From QAMX01 sp003149835 (lineage in GTDB: Bacteria > Bacillota > Clostridia > Oscillospirales > QAMX01): a DNA stretch of 29,255 nucleotides. Location of the stretch: assembly GCA_959600635.1 (NCBI GenBank), contig CAUGMN010000030.1, positions 1-29,255 of the forward strand, written 5' to 3'. Within the stretch, counting starts at the first letter, position 1. Each line of letters starts with the position of its first letter. The notes under the pieces were generated by a model. The model did no database searches, had not been told where the DNA came from, and was given only the letters and a program-made list of their open reading frames with translations. This document shows, in pieces, positions 1-7,746 of the stretch. Position numbers and translations under genes: made by a program.

Positions 1-1059
1 GCACCACAGCAAAAGCGCCTTTCCCCGCTTGAACAGGGAATCGTCGCCCGTCGCGCGCGCGTATTCCAGAAACATCAGGATCAGATAGCCGGTGATCTCC
101 GACTGGTCGCATTCGTGGATGTGAAAGGCGAACGCGTCCGTTCCCTGCGCGTTGTGAACCGCGCCGTATTTTTCAAACACGCCGATATAAAATTTCAACA
201 GGCTCCGCGCCTCGGTAAAAGCGCCCATCGCCAGCAGTCCGCGGTGGACGCCGTAGTTGTCGCGGAGATAGGCCAGGTGATACGGATACCCTGCGAGAAC
301 GCCGCCCGAGCGCGACTGCTGCGTTTTGATCAGAACAAAAATGTCGTCGCACATCTTGGAAAGAGCGCCGGCGGCGGTGGTTTGCTTCCGCTCGGCGGAA
401 GCGGCCGTCCAGAAGCAGAGCGCCACGCGGAGAAAGGCTTCAAAGGGCGTCTGCCTGATCTGCTGCGCCAGCTCGACCAGCCCGGCGAAGCTGTCGGAGA
501 AAAACAGCGCCAGCGCGCCGTCGGCGATTTCGATTTCAAGGCGGGTCTTTGCGCTCTGCAAAACGGCGCCGCCGACGGCGAGAAAGCCGAAATACAGCGG
601 CCTGCCGCGGACGAAGCCGCGCCGCCTGTCCCGGTCGAAGCTGTAAATGTAAAACGGGCTGTCCTCGGGGATTTCGCCGAAATAAAAATCCGGGATTCCG
701 AGCGTTTCCGCAGGGGCCTTATAAAAGCCCGCCGCCGCGTCGGCGTCGAGCCGAAAGCGCGCCGGCCGGGAAAACCGGATCTCCCGCAGGATGATCGGCT
801 CGGCTGCGGCGGCAAACTCGGTGATGTCGCCGAGCGGCTGCCCCGCATCGAAAACCCGGTGATGCCAGACGGCGGTTTCCGGAATTCGCTCGCTCTCAAA
901 GGCGATATTTTCTCCGCCCTCAAAAAGCAGCTGCGCGGCGTTCGGCGCGCTGTAATCCGGGCCGAAGAGCTGAAACAGGTCGAGCCCGCGCGCATAGGCG
1001 CAAGCCCGCCCGTTGCCCAGACAGTGAACGGTTTTGTTTTCCTCCGGCGTTTTTCTCAT
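1..1059 (-). CDS. Six-hairpin glycosidase-like protein, 3' end cut by window edge
   Basis: An uninterrupted minus-strand frame runs from an ATG at 1059 (minus-strand GGAGG nine bases upstream) to the left edge without a stop, giving at least 353 residues. The C-terminal part contains a segment reading YPYHLAYLRDNYGVHRG, then ALLAMG-like and EARSLLKFY stretches and a later ECDQSEITGYLILMFLEYAR helix. This pattern of paired helices with an aromatic/Arg-Asp-Asn loop resembles (alpha/alpha)6 glycosidases such as GH15-type enzymes. No signal peptide is visible, so a cytoplasmic role is likely. It lies 42 bp downstream of thiI on the same strand and may be read through from it. The substrate cannot be inferred and the family call is tentative; the catalytic domain probably continues outside the window. 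Confidence 0.7.
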   Translation of the reverse strand, partial: MRKTPEENKTVHCLGNGRACAYARGLDLFQLFGPDYSAPNAAQLLFEGGENIAFESERIPETAVWHHRVFDAGQPLGDITEFAAAAEPIILREIRFSRPARFRLDADAAAGFYKAPAETLGIPDFYFGEIPEDSPFYIYSFDRDRRRGFVRGRPLYFGFLAVGGAVLQSAKTRLEIEIADGALALFFSDSFAGLVELAQQIRQTPFEAFLRVALCFWTAASAERKQTTAAGALSKMCDDIFVLIKTQQSRSGGVLAGYPYHLAYLRDNYGVHRGLLAMGAFTEARSLLKFYIGVFEKYGAVHNAQGTDAFAFHIHECDQSEITGYLILMFLEYARATGDDSLFKRGKALLLWC

Positions 1060-1101
1060 GTTTCCGAGCCTCCGGTTTCTTTTTGATTGGATATTCCCGC
1101 C

Positions 1102-2313
1102 CTACGCGCGAATCGGAACGATCTCCGCCGCTTCCAGCGCGGCCGCCGTCAGCGCATCGACGTCGAGCGCCCGCTCGGCCTCCTCGATCTGTTCCATGCG
1201 CGGCTTGGTTTTGGGGTGTTTGGGCGTAAACACCGTGCAGCAGTCCTCATAAGGCAGGGTGGAGATCTCAAAGGTGCCGGTTTCGCGGGCGACGCGGATG
1301 ATCTCCTCCTTGTCCATGCCGATCAGGGGCCGAAACAGCAGCCGGTCGCAGACCGCGCCCGTCACGGCGAGCGCCGGCATGGTCTGCGAGGCGACCTGTC
1401 CGAGGCTCTCGCCGGTGATAACGGCCATGCACGCTTCCTTTTCGGCGATCGCGCAGGAAAGGCGCATCATAAAGCGGCGCAGAATCAGCGTAAACAGGTC
1501 CTCGGGGCAGTTGTCGCGGATCTCCTCCATGATCTTCGCGGTGTTCACGACCCAGAGCCGGAAGCGGCCGCAGCGGCGGCTCATCTGCGCGGCGAGGTCC
1601 AAAACCTTCTGGCGCGCCCGCATCGAGGTGTAGGGCGGGCTCTCAAAGTGCACGGCGGTCAGCTCGACGCCGCGCTTGGCGAGCATGTGGCCGGCCACCG
1701 GGCTGTCGATGCCGCCGGAGAGAAGCAGCAGCGCTCTTCCGCCGACGCCGACCGGCAGACCGCCCGCGCCGGCGAGCCTGCCCGCATGAACGTAGGCGGC
1801 TTTGTCGCGGATCTCGACGTAGACGACGAGCTCCGGCGCGTCGAGCGAGACGGACAGATGCGGAAACGCCTCCAAAATCGCGCCGCCGGCCTGTGCGGCG
1901 ATCTCCGGCGAGGTCAGCGGAAAGCGCTTGTCGGAGCGGCGCACCTCGGCGCGAAAGGTCTTGACGCCGGACAGCTCCGCTGCGCAGTATTCAGGGACAA
2001 GGCGCAGAATCGCGGCCATGTCCTTCTCGCACTCGGCGGTGCGGCAGATGGAGACGACGCCGTAAACCTGCCGCATCGCCTCGACCGCCGCGTCGACGGC
2101 CTCCGGCGTGCAGCTCTCGCCCTCGGGGCGGATATAGACGGTGGACTGCATGGCGCGGACGGAAAACCGGCCGAGCCGCGCCAGCCTGTGCCGGACGTTT
2201 TTGAGAAGCTGATCCTCAAACACGCGGCGGTTCAGGCCTTTGAGCACCATTTCGCCGCATTTGAGCAGGATCATCTCGGCGTACTGCGGCGCGGTGCGTT
2301 CGTTATCGTTCAT
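1102..2313 (-). CDS. thiI: tRNA 4-thiouridine synthase ThiI
   Basis: A 403-residue protein that adenylates U8 of tRNA and transfers sulfur to make 4-thiouridine. An N-terminal ferredoxin-like segment and THUMP domain (about residues 5-170) are followed by the LPVG linker and the PP-loop pyrophosphatase motif SGGIDSP at 199-205. A later LPYEDCC motif carries the cysteine that aligns with the catalytic Cys344 of E. coli ThiI. The C-terminal rhodanese domain of the 482-residue E. coli enzyme is absent, as is usual in Bacillota, so sulfur must come directly from a desulfurase; the upstream gene encodes one. The ATG at 2313 has an AAGGAA site and begins at the conserved N terminus. The frame stays open upstream to 2490, but that part looks non-coding. 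The 277-bp gap to the desulfurase has an AT-rich island near 2344-2385 that might hold a promoter. Confidence 0.95.
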   Translation of the reverse strand: MNDNERTAPQYAEMILLKCGEMVLKGLNRRVFEDQLLKNVRHRLARLGRFSVRAMQSTVYIRPEGESCTPEAVDAAVEAMRQVYGVVSICRTAECEKDMAAILRLVPEYCAAELSGVKTFRAEVRRSDKRFPLTSPEIAAQAGGAILEAFPHLSVSLDAPELVVYVEIRDKAAYVHAGRLAGAGGLPVGVGGRALLLLSGGIDSPVAGHMLAKRGVELTAVHFESPPYTSMRARQKVLDLAAQMSRRCGRFRLWVVNTAKIMEEIRDNCPEDLFTLILRRFMMRLSCAIAEKEACMAVITGESLGQVASQTMPALAVTGAVCDRLLFRPLIGMDKEEIIRVARETGTFEISTLPYEDCCTVFTPKHPKTKPRMEQIEEAERALDVDALTAAALEAAEIVPIRA

Positions 2314-2590
2314 AAAAATCGGTTCCTTTCTGCGGCGGTGGGGAGAAAATTTGATATCATTTAGATAAATGAAAGAAAATAACGCTGAAAGCTCTCTGCC
2401 GGGGCTTTGCCCGACGGCGGAGAGGGGCGCTTTGCGCGGCGGAATTCCGCGCCGGGGCTTTTTGGCTCCGGCGGACAGGCGGCGAAACACCGCCCCTGAT
2501 TTGCCGTGGGCGCAGCCCCGCGATCGGGCGGCGGCGTGAAACAGAGTTCCGCGTTTGCCGCCGGCCGCTCGTCTGCGGCGGCGGGGCGCT

Positions 2591-3721
2591 CTATCTTTTG
2601 CGCTTCGGCGTCAGCGCGGCGCACACCTCCGCGAGGCTCGCGGCAAAAAAATCCAGCTCGGAGCGCTTTGTATAGCGCGAGACGCTGACGCGGATGGCGC
2701 CCGCGGCCGCCTCGCGGTCAACGGGCAGCGCGGCGAGCACATGGCTCGGCTTGCCGCGGCCGCAGGCCGAGCCGGTCGAGACGTAGACGCCGCGCTCGGC
2801 CAGCGCGTGCATGACCGTTTCGCCGCGCAGGCCGCGCAGAGCCAGCGCAAAGATGCCGCCCGCGCCGCCGCGCGAAAGAACCTCCGCCTGCGGACACCGC
2901 GCCGCGACGGCCGCGAGGGCGTATTCCGTCAGAGCGCCGAGCGTTTCCTGCTCGACAGGCAGCGCCGCGGCGGCCGCGAGCGCGGCGATCAGCGGCGCCG
3001 GCTCGGTTCCCGGGGCGATGCCGCCCTCCTGCCCGCCGCCGAAGACGGTCGGCGCGAGCCGGACGCCCTTTTTGACATACAGCGCCCCGACGCCCTTATA
3101 GGCGTGAATCTTGTGCCCGCTCACGGAGAGCAGGTCGACGCCGAGCGCGCGGACGCTGACCGGCAGCTTCCGGTAGGCCTGCACCGCGTCGGTGTGAAAC
3201 AGAATGTCGGGGCGGCTTGCTTTGACGAGCCGCGCCGCCTCGGCGACGGGCTGCGCCGTGCCCAGCTCGTTATTCACAAGCATCAGCGAGACCAGAAACG
3301 TGTCGTCGCGCACGGCGGCGGCGACGTCGGCCGCGGAGAGATATCCCGCTGCGTCGGGCAAAAGATAGGTGGCCGAAAAGCCCTCTTTTTCAAGCGCGCG
3401 GACCGTATTCAATACGGCGGGGTGCTCGAAAGCGGAGGTGACGATGTGGCCGCCGCGCTTTCCGCGCCTGCGCGCCGCACCGAGAATGGCAAAGTTGTCG
3501 GAATAGGTGCCGCCGGGGGTGAAATACAGCTCGCCCGGAGCGGCGCCGAGGCTTTCGGCGACGGTCTGCCGCGCTCCGGCGACGAGGCGCTCGGCCGCAA
3601 AGCCCAGCTCATGCAGCGACGAGGGGTTGCCGAACTGCTGCGCCGCCGCTGAAAACGCGGCCGCGGCCTCCGGGCAGACCGCCGTCGTCGCGGCGTTGTC
3701 CAAATAGATCAGATCGCTCAA
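2591..3721 (-). CDS. nifZ: NifS/IscS-like cysteine desulfurase (NifZ type), sulfur donor for ThiI
   Basis: A 376-residue PLP enzyme that converts cysteine to alanine and a protein-bound persulfide. Visible motifs are YLDNAATT at 6-13, His100 in FEHPAV, Asp178 in HTDAVQ, the PLP lysine 204 in SGHKIHAYKG, and catalytic Cys320 in STGSACGRG. The start is a TTG at 3719-3721, nine bases after AAAGG; no in-frame ATG exists nearby. In Bacillus subtilis a dedicated desulfurase, NifZ, beside thiI supplies sulfur for tRNA thiolation, and the same arrangement here supports that role. Two loops differ from what I know of the family: GGTY at 70-73 where GGTE or ATE is usual, and IAPGTEPAP after GGGQEGG where an LRSGTEN-like sequence is typical. 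The symbol rests on context as well as sequence; another NifS-family subtype is possible. Confidence 0.9.
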   Translation of the reverse strand: MSDLIYLDNAATTAVCPEAAAAFSAAAQQFGNPSSLHELGFAAERLVAGARQTVAESLGAAPGELYFTPGGTYSDNFAILGAARRRGKRGGHIVTSAFEHPAVLNTVRALEKEGFSATYLLPDAAGYLSAADVAAAVRDDTFLVSLMLVNNELGTAQPVAEAARLVKASRPDILFHTDAVQAYRKLPVSVRALGVDLLSVSGHKIHAYKGVGALYVKKGVRLAPTVFGGGQEGGIAPGTEPAPLIAALAAAAALPVEQETLGALTEYALAAVAARCPQAEVLSRGGAGGIFALALRGLRGETVMHALAERGVYVSTGSACGRGKPSHVLAALPVDREAAAGAIRVSVSRYTKRSELDFFAASLAEVCAALTPKRKR

Positions 3722-3794
3722 AAAATCGAACCTTTCGTCTGTGATCAGCGCGAGTCTCTCGATTGGAAAACGCAGTTTTACAATCGACTATACT

Positions 3795-3823
3795 ATTATA
3801 CCATAACCCGCGCCGGTACCGAA
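3795..3823 (-). promoter_or_regulatory. Extended -10 promoter of the nifZ-thiI unit
   Basis: On the minus strand a perfect TATAAT (3795-3800 in plus coordinates) is preceded by TGG, giving an extended -10 TGGTATAAT. The -35 position at 17 bp spacing (3818-3823, TTCGGT) is poor, as expected for extended -10 promoters. Transcription would start near 3788, about 65 bp before the TTG start of the desulfurase. Confidence 0.65.
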
Positions 3824-3909
3824 AGAGGGAACGCGGAAAAATTGCGCCCCTGCGGCCGCCGGAAGCGGAACCGGCGTTCGCCGGGGCGCGCCTGTTCCGA
3901 TGAACAGAC

Positions 3910-3938
3910 TCGACGCCGGGCAAAAAATGTGGTATAAT
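3910..3938 (+). promoter_or_regulatory. Promoter of rsmA
   Basis: TCGACG at 3910-3915, a 17-bp spacer, and TATAAT at 3933-3938, with TGG directly before it (extended -10). This would start a leader of about 130 nt before rsmA. The gene-free stretch 3722-4076 thus holds two divergent sigma-A promoters about 110 bp apart; I see nothing else convincing in it. Confidence 0.7.
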
Positions 3939-4076
3939 CATTCGGCGGCAGACGGGCCGGTTAAAAAAAGCCCGGCGCGGCCGCGGCTCTTTTGTTTGCG
4001 ATTGAGAAATTCTCAGTTTCAGCAAAAAAAGGCGGGAGCCCAGCCCGCACCACCGATTTGGAAAGGAGCGCGCAGA

Positions 4077-4937
4077 ATGGAACATTGCAGCCCCGCGCAG
4101 GTCAAGGCGCTCTGCGCGGAATTCGGCTTTCGGTTTACCAAGAGCCTCGGCCAGAATTTTCTCGTCTCGCCCGAAACCGTGGCGCGCATCGCCGACGCCG
4201 CCGGCGCGGACCGCGAGACCTCGGTGCTGGAAATCGGCCCCGGCTTTGGGGCGCTGACCGGCGCGCTCGCCGCGCGCGCGGGGCGGGTCGTGGCCTTGGA
4301 GCTCGACGGCGCTCTGTTCCCCGTGCTCGAAAAAACGCTCGCCGGCGCCGATAACGTCGCGCTCGTCCGCGGCGACGCGCTCAAAACCGATTTCGCGGCG
4401 CTGTTTGAGGGCGATCCGCTCCCGAAGCGCGCCGCCGCCGCCAACCTGCCGTATTATATCACCACGAAGGCGATTTTGCGGCTTTTGGAATCGCGGCTCT
4501 TTTCCCGCGTCACGGTGATGATTCAGCGCGAGGCGGCGGACAAGCTGACCTGCGAGCCGGGGAGCCCGAGCTGGTGTCTCTTTTCGCTGCTGGCGCGGCA
4601 TTACGCCGACGCGCGCCGGCTCTTCACCGTGCCGCGCTCGTGCTTTTACCCGCAGCCGGGCGTCGAGAGCGCCGTTGTGCAGCTGACGCCGCGGCCGCCT
4701 TTGCCGCCGGAGGAGGAGCGGGCGTTTCTGCGGCTCGCAGAGGCCGCGTTTGCGACGCGGCGCAAAACCCTCGCCAACTGCTTCAAGCCGCTGAAAGGCG
4801 CGGCGGAGGCGCTCGCCGCCTGTGAGATCGACCCGGCGCGGCGCGGAGAAAGCCTCTCTGTCGCCGAGGCCGAAACGCTCGCGGCCGCCGTGCGGCAAAT
4901 GGTACAAAGCGGCGCGGCGCAAGGCGCGGATAATTAA
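4077..4937 (+). CDS. rsmA: 16S rRNA (adenine1518-N6/adenine1519-N6) dimethyltransferase RsmA
   Basis: A 286-residue SAM-dependent enzyme that dimethylates two adenines in the 3' helix of 16S rRNA during small-subunit assembly. The N terminus has the KSLGQNFL signature (about 22-29), SAM motif I EIGPGFGALTG begins at 52, and the catalytic motif IV NLPYYITT is at 123-130; the C-terminal helical domain is complete. The ATG at 4077 follows AAGGAG by a good distance. The frame continues upstream to 3900, but that region contains the promoter, so the longer start is rejected. In many Bacillota rsmA sits beside yabE and rnmV. Here a yabE-like gene is about 4 kb away on the other strand, so that cluster appears to have been rearranged. 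Loss of the enzyme gives kasugamycin resistance in studied bacteria. Confidence 0.96.
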   Translation: MEHCSPAQVKALCAEFGFRFTKSLGQNFLVSPETVARIADAAGADRETSVLEIGPGFGALTGALAARAGRVVALELDGALFPVLEKTLAGADNVALVRGDALKTDFAALFEGDPLPKRAAAANLPYYITTKAILRLLESRLFSRVTVMIQREAADKLTCEPGSPSWCLFSLLARHYADARRLFTVPRSCFYPQPGVESAVVQLTPRPPLPPEEERAFLRLAEAAFATRRKTLANCFKPLKGAAEALAACEIDPARRGESLSVAEAETLAAAVRQMVQSGAAQGADN

Positions 4938-4948
4938 CAATTTAGTCG

Positions 4949-4977
4949 TTGCATAAACGGAAAAAATAGGATATAAT
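4949..4977 (+). promoter_or_regulatory. Sigma-A promoter of pckA
   Basis: TTGCAT at 4949-4954, a 17-bp spacer and a perfect TATAAT at 4972-4977. It begins only 12 bp after the rsmA stop and predicts a leader of about 75 nt before pckA, so pckA can be expressed independently of rsmA. Confidence 0.8.
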
Positions 4978-5061
4978 ATGAGAAGTGGTATCAGGGCGTT
5001 CAAAAACGCGGCGGTACCCCCGAAGACTGGATTTTATGACCGAAAGGAGTTCATACAAACA

Positions 5062-6852
5062 ATGGCGATGACCACGAACAAATCCGTTTTAAAATGGATT
5101 GACGAGATGGCCGCGATGACCACGCCGGACAATATTGTCTGGATCGACGGCAGCGAGGAACAGGCCGAAGCGCTCCGCGCGCAGGCCGTGGCCACGGGCG
5201 AGATGATTAAACTCAATCAGGAGAAGCTCCCCGGCTGCTACTACCACCGCACGGCGGTCAACGACGTCGCGCGCGTCGAAGGCCGGACGTTTATCTGCGC
5301 CCCGACCAAGGAGCTGGCCGGCCCGACCAACAACTGGATGGCGCCGGACGAGGCCTATAAAATGGCGGCGGAGATCTTCAAGGGCTCGATGAAGGGCCGG
5401 ACGATGTACGTCATCCCCTTCTCCATGGGCGCGATCGGCTCGCCGTTCGCCAAGGTCGGCATCGAGCTGACCGACTCGATCTACGTCGTGCTGAACATGC
5501 GCATCATGACGCGGACGGGCAAGGCCGTCCTCGACATGCTCGGCGACAGCGAGGACTTTGTCCACGGCCTGCACGCCAAATGCGACATCGACGAGGAAAA
5601 GCGCTACATCCTCCAATTCCCGCAGGACAACACGATCTGGTCCTGCAACTCCGGCTACGGCGGCAACGTCCTGCTCGGCAAGAAGTGCTTCGCGCTGCGC
5701 ATCGCTTCCTATCAGGGCTGGAAGGAAGGCTGGATGGCCGAGCACATGCTCATCCTCGGCATCGAGCTGCCGACCGGCGAGACCAAATACATCTCCGCGG
5801 CGTTCCCGTCCGCCTGCGGCAAGACCAACCTCGCCATGCTCATCCCGCCCAAGGAATACCTCGACAAGGGCTATAAGGTCTGGTGCGTCGGCGACGACAT
5901 CGCCTGGCTGAGAATCAACGCCGACGGCGGCCTGAGCGCCGTCAACCCCGAGGCCGGCTTCTTCGGCGTCGCCCCGGGCACGAACATGAAATCCAACCCC
6001 AACGCGCTGCTGAGCACGAAGAAGGACACGATCTTCACCAACGTCGTCTACAACTCCAACGACGGCACGGTGTGGTGGGAAGGCCTCGACAAGAACCCGC
6101 CGAAGAACGTCTGCGACTGGAAGGGCAATCCCTGGGATCCCGAATCCGGCGTCAAGGGCGCGCATCCGAACTCCCGCTTCACCGCGCCCGCGGTCAACTG
6201 CCCGTGCATTTCCCCGAAGTGGGAAGATCCGGACGGCGTGCCGCTGACGGCGATCGTTTTCGGCGGCCGCCGCGCCAAGACCGCTCCGCTGGTCTATCAG
6301 TCCCGCGACTGGACCCACGGCGTCTTTGTCGGCTCGATCATGGCCTCCGAGACCACCGCGGCCGCGTCGGGCGCGGTCGGCGTCGTCCGCAGAGACCCGA
6401 TGGCGATGTTGCCGTTCTGCGGCTACAACATGGGCGACTACTGGCAGCACTGGCTCGACATGGGCAAAAAGCTCAAAAACCCGCCGAAGATCTTCAACGT
6501 CAACTGGTTCCGCCTCAACGAGAACGGCAAGTTCATGTGGCCGGGCTTCGGCGACAACTTCCGCGTCCTCGAATGGATCTTGAAGCGCTGCGACGGCACG
6601 GTTGACGCCGATGAAACCGCGATCGGTTACGTTCCGAAGGCCGAGGACATCAACCTCGAAGGCCTCGACTACACCATCGAAGGCGACAAGAAGCTGGATA
6701 TCGATTCGCTGCGCGAGATCCTCAAAGTCGAGCCGTCCTACTGGCTCGAAGACGTCGCCAGCATCAAGGAGCTGTACGCGAAGTTCGGCACCACGCTGCC
6801 CAAGGAGCTGGTTGCGGAGCTCGATAAGCTCGAAGCCAACCTCAAAAAGTAA
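5062..6852 (+). CDS. pckA: Phosphoenolpyruvate carboxykinase (GTP)
   Basis: A 596-residue enzyme interconverting oxaloacetate plus GTP and PEP plus CO2 plus GDP. The GTP-class hallmark FPSACGKTNLAML begins at residue 248, with the reactive P-loop cysteine at 252. The family segment FGGRRAKTAPLVYQSRDWTHGVFVGS and the following MASETTAAASG are intact, and the length fits the ~600-residue GTP family, not the ~530-residue ATP family. The start at 5062 follows AAAGGAG by about 13 bp, which is long; the ATG at 5068 is an alternative. An upstream in-frame ATG at 4978 lies at the transcription start and is unlikely. The gene is transcribed alone between its own promoter and a strong terminator. In anaerobic gut bacteria this enzyme often runs in the carboxylating direction towards oxaloacetate and succinate or propionate; the direction here is inference. 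Confidence 0.97.
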   Translation: MAMTTNKSVLKWIDEMAAMTTPDNIVWIDGSEEQAEALRAQAVATGEMIKLNQEKLPGCYYHRTAVNDVARVEGRTFICAPTKELAGPTNNWMAPDEAYKMAAEIFKGSMKGRTMYVIPFSMGAIGSPFAKVGIELTDSIYVVLNMRIMTRTGKAVLDMLGDSEDFVHGLHAKCDIDEEKRYILQFPQDNTIWSCNSGYGGNVLLGKKCFALRIASYQGWKEGWMAEHMLILGIELPTGETKYISAAFPSACGKTNLAMLIPPKEYLDKGYKVWCVGDDIAWLRINADGGLSAVNPEAGFFGVAPGTNMKSNPNALLSTKKDTIFTNVVYNSNDGTVWWEGLDKNPPKNVCDWKGNPWDPESGVKGAHPNSRFTAPAVNCPCISPKWEDPDGVPLTAIVFGGRRAKTAPLVYQSRDWTHGVFVGSIMASETTAAASGAVGVVRRDPMAMLPFCGYNMGDYWQHWLDMGKKLKNPPKIFNVNWFRLNENGKFMWPGFGDNFRVLEWILKRCDGTVDADETAIGYVPKAEDINLEGLDYTIEGDKKLDIDSLREILKVEPSYWLEDVASIKELYAKFGTTLPKELVAELDKLEANLKK

Positions 6853-6873
6853 GAAAAGCTTTCAAAAAGCCAT

Positions 6874-6911
6874 GCGCCCGGCGGACAAATATCCGCCGGG
6901 CGCGTTTTTTT
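6874..6911 (+). terminator. Rho-independent terminator of pckA
   Basis: A perfect 12-bp GC-rich stem (6874-6885 with 6892-6903), a 6-nt loop, and a run of seven T after one G (6905-6911), 21 bp after the pckA stop. Confidence 0.95.
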
Positions 6912-7124
6912 GATTCAAAAGCGTTTTTCAGACGGCAGGCAGACGGAGAAAGGGCGCGCCAAACGGCGCCTCTGCTGAAAAGGTTTCACCCAAATAGACG
7001 GGCGCGGATATCGAAAGATTCATCTCCCGAAAGCGGATTTTTCAAAAACGGCGTCAAACGGGGCGGATCGGCGCCCGCATGCATGGCCTTCTGAGAAAGA
7101 GCCAAAATAAAGCGTCAAGCGCGT
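6912..7124. other. Non-coding spacer between pckA and the ECF sigma operon
   Basis: No convincing gene on either strand. It is GC-rich with scattered short A/T tracts and no strong sigma-A promoter; the short open frames in it lack ribosome-binding sites and protein-like composition. Confidence 0.5.
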
Positions 7125-7147
7125 AACCTGCGGCCGTTTTTTCCGTC
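7125..7147 (+). promoter_or_regulatory. Candidate ECF-type promoter of the sigma/anti-sigma operon
   Basis: AAC at 7125-7127 (within GTAACC), a 16-bp spacer containing a T6 run, then CGTC at 7144-7147. This matches the AAC-N16-CGT architecture of Bacillota ECF sigma factors (for example the SigW group). It lies 44 bp before the sigma gene start, as expected for positive autoregulation. Confidence 0.6.
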
Positions 7148-7191
7148 TGTATGGATGAGGCCCGCAGAAAACGGGAAAGGAGACGACAAGG

Positions 7192-7746
7192 ATGGACGAC
7201 AGGGAGATCATCGGGCTGTTTTGGCGGCGCGATCCGGCGGCGCTCCGGGAGACGGCGGCGGCCTACGGCGCGCGGCTGCACCGGCTGGCGGCGGGAATTC
7301 TGAAAAACGGCGAGGACGCGGAGGAGATCGTCAACGACACCTATTTCAAGGCGTGGAACGCGATTCCGCCGGAGAAGCCGCGGTTTCTGTTCGCGTATCT
7401 GGCGAAAATCTGCCGTTTCGCCGCGTTCGACAGGCTGGACCGCAGTCAGGCGGCCAAGCGCAGCGCGGAAATCGTCGAGCTGACGGCCGAAATGGAGCTC
7501 TGTATCCCGGGAGACGCTGTGGAGCGGCAGCTGGAAAGCGAGGAAATCGCCCGCCTGCTCAACCGGTTTCTGGGGACGCTGTCAGAAGAAAGCCGCCGGT
7601 TCTTTGTGCTCCGCTACTGGTATGCCGATTCTGTCCGCTCCATCTCCGAGCGCTGCGGCGTCAGCGAAAGCCGTATCAAAGTCAGCCTGTACCGCACCCG
7701 AAAAAAACTGCGGCATTATCTGGAAAGCGAGGATATTTCACTATGA
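7192..7746 (+). CDS. ECF-type RNA polymerase sigma factor
   Basis: A 184-residue sigma-70-family protein with only regions 2 and 4. Region 2 covers about residues 20-85 and includes the conserved EDAEEIVNDTYFKAW segment (-10 recognition). Region 4 covers about 125-180, with LSEESRRFFVLRYWYADSV followed by a helix-turn-helix, SISERCGVSESRIKVSLYRTRKKL (-35 recognition). The ATG at 7192 follows a clear AAAGGAG. The stop overlaps the next start by 4 bp (ATGA), so both proteins are translationally coupled, the usual arrangement of an ECF sigma and its inhibitor. The candidate promoter at 7125-7147 suggests autoregulation. The signal sensed is not evident. Confidence 0.93.
   Translation: MDDREIIGLFWRRDPAALRETAAAYGARLHRLAAGILKNGEDAEEIVNDTYFKAWNAIPPEKPRFLFAYLAKICRFAAFDRLDRSQAAKRSAEIVELTAEMELCIPGDAVERQLESEEIARLLNRFLGTLSEESRRFFVLRYWYADSVRSISERCGVSESRIKVSLYRTRKKLRHYLESEDISL

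Noticed and set aside
1087..2364. A 425-codon plus-strand open frame
   Set aside because: It is the antisense shadow of thiI, with no ribosome-binding site or recognisable domain.
3609..5003. A 464-codon minus-strand open frame spanning the rsmA promoter region
   Set aside because: It covers rsmA antisense and overlaps the nifZ gene in another frame. It includes the promoter region and shows no domain.
4978..5061. A longer pckA start at ATG 4978
   Set aside because: That ATG lies immediately after the -10 box, so it would be at or before the transcription start.
5089..6450. A 453-codon minus-strand open frame
   Set aside because: It is antisense to pckA, and its composition (Arg, Ala, Val, His, Asp) is that of a shadow frame.
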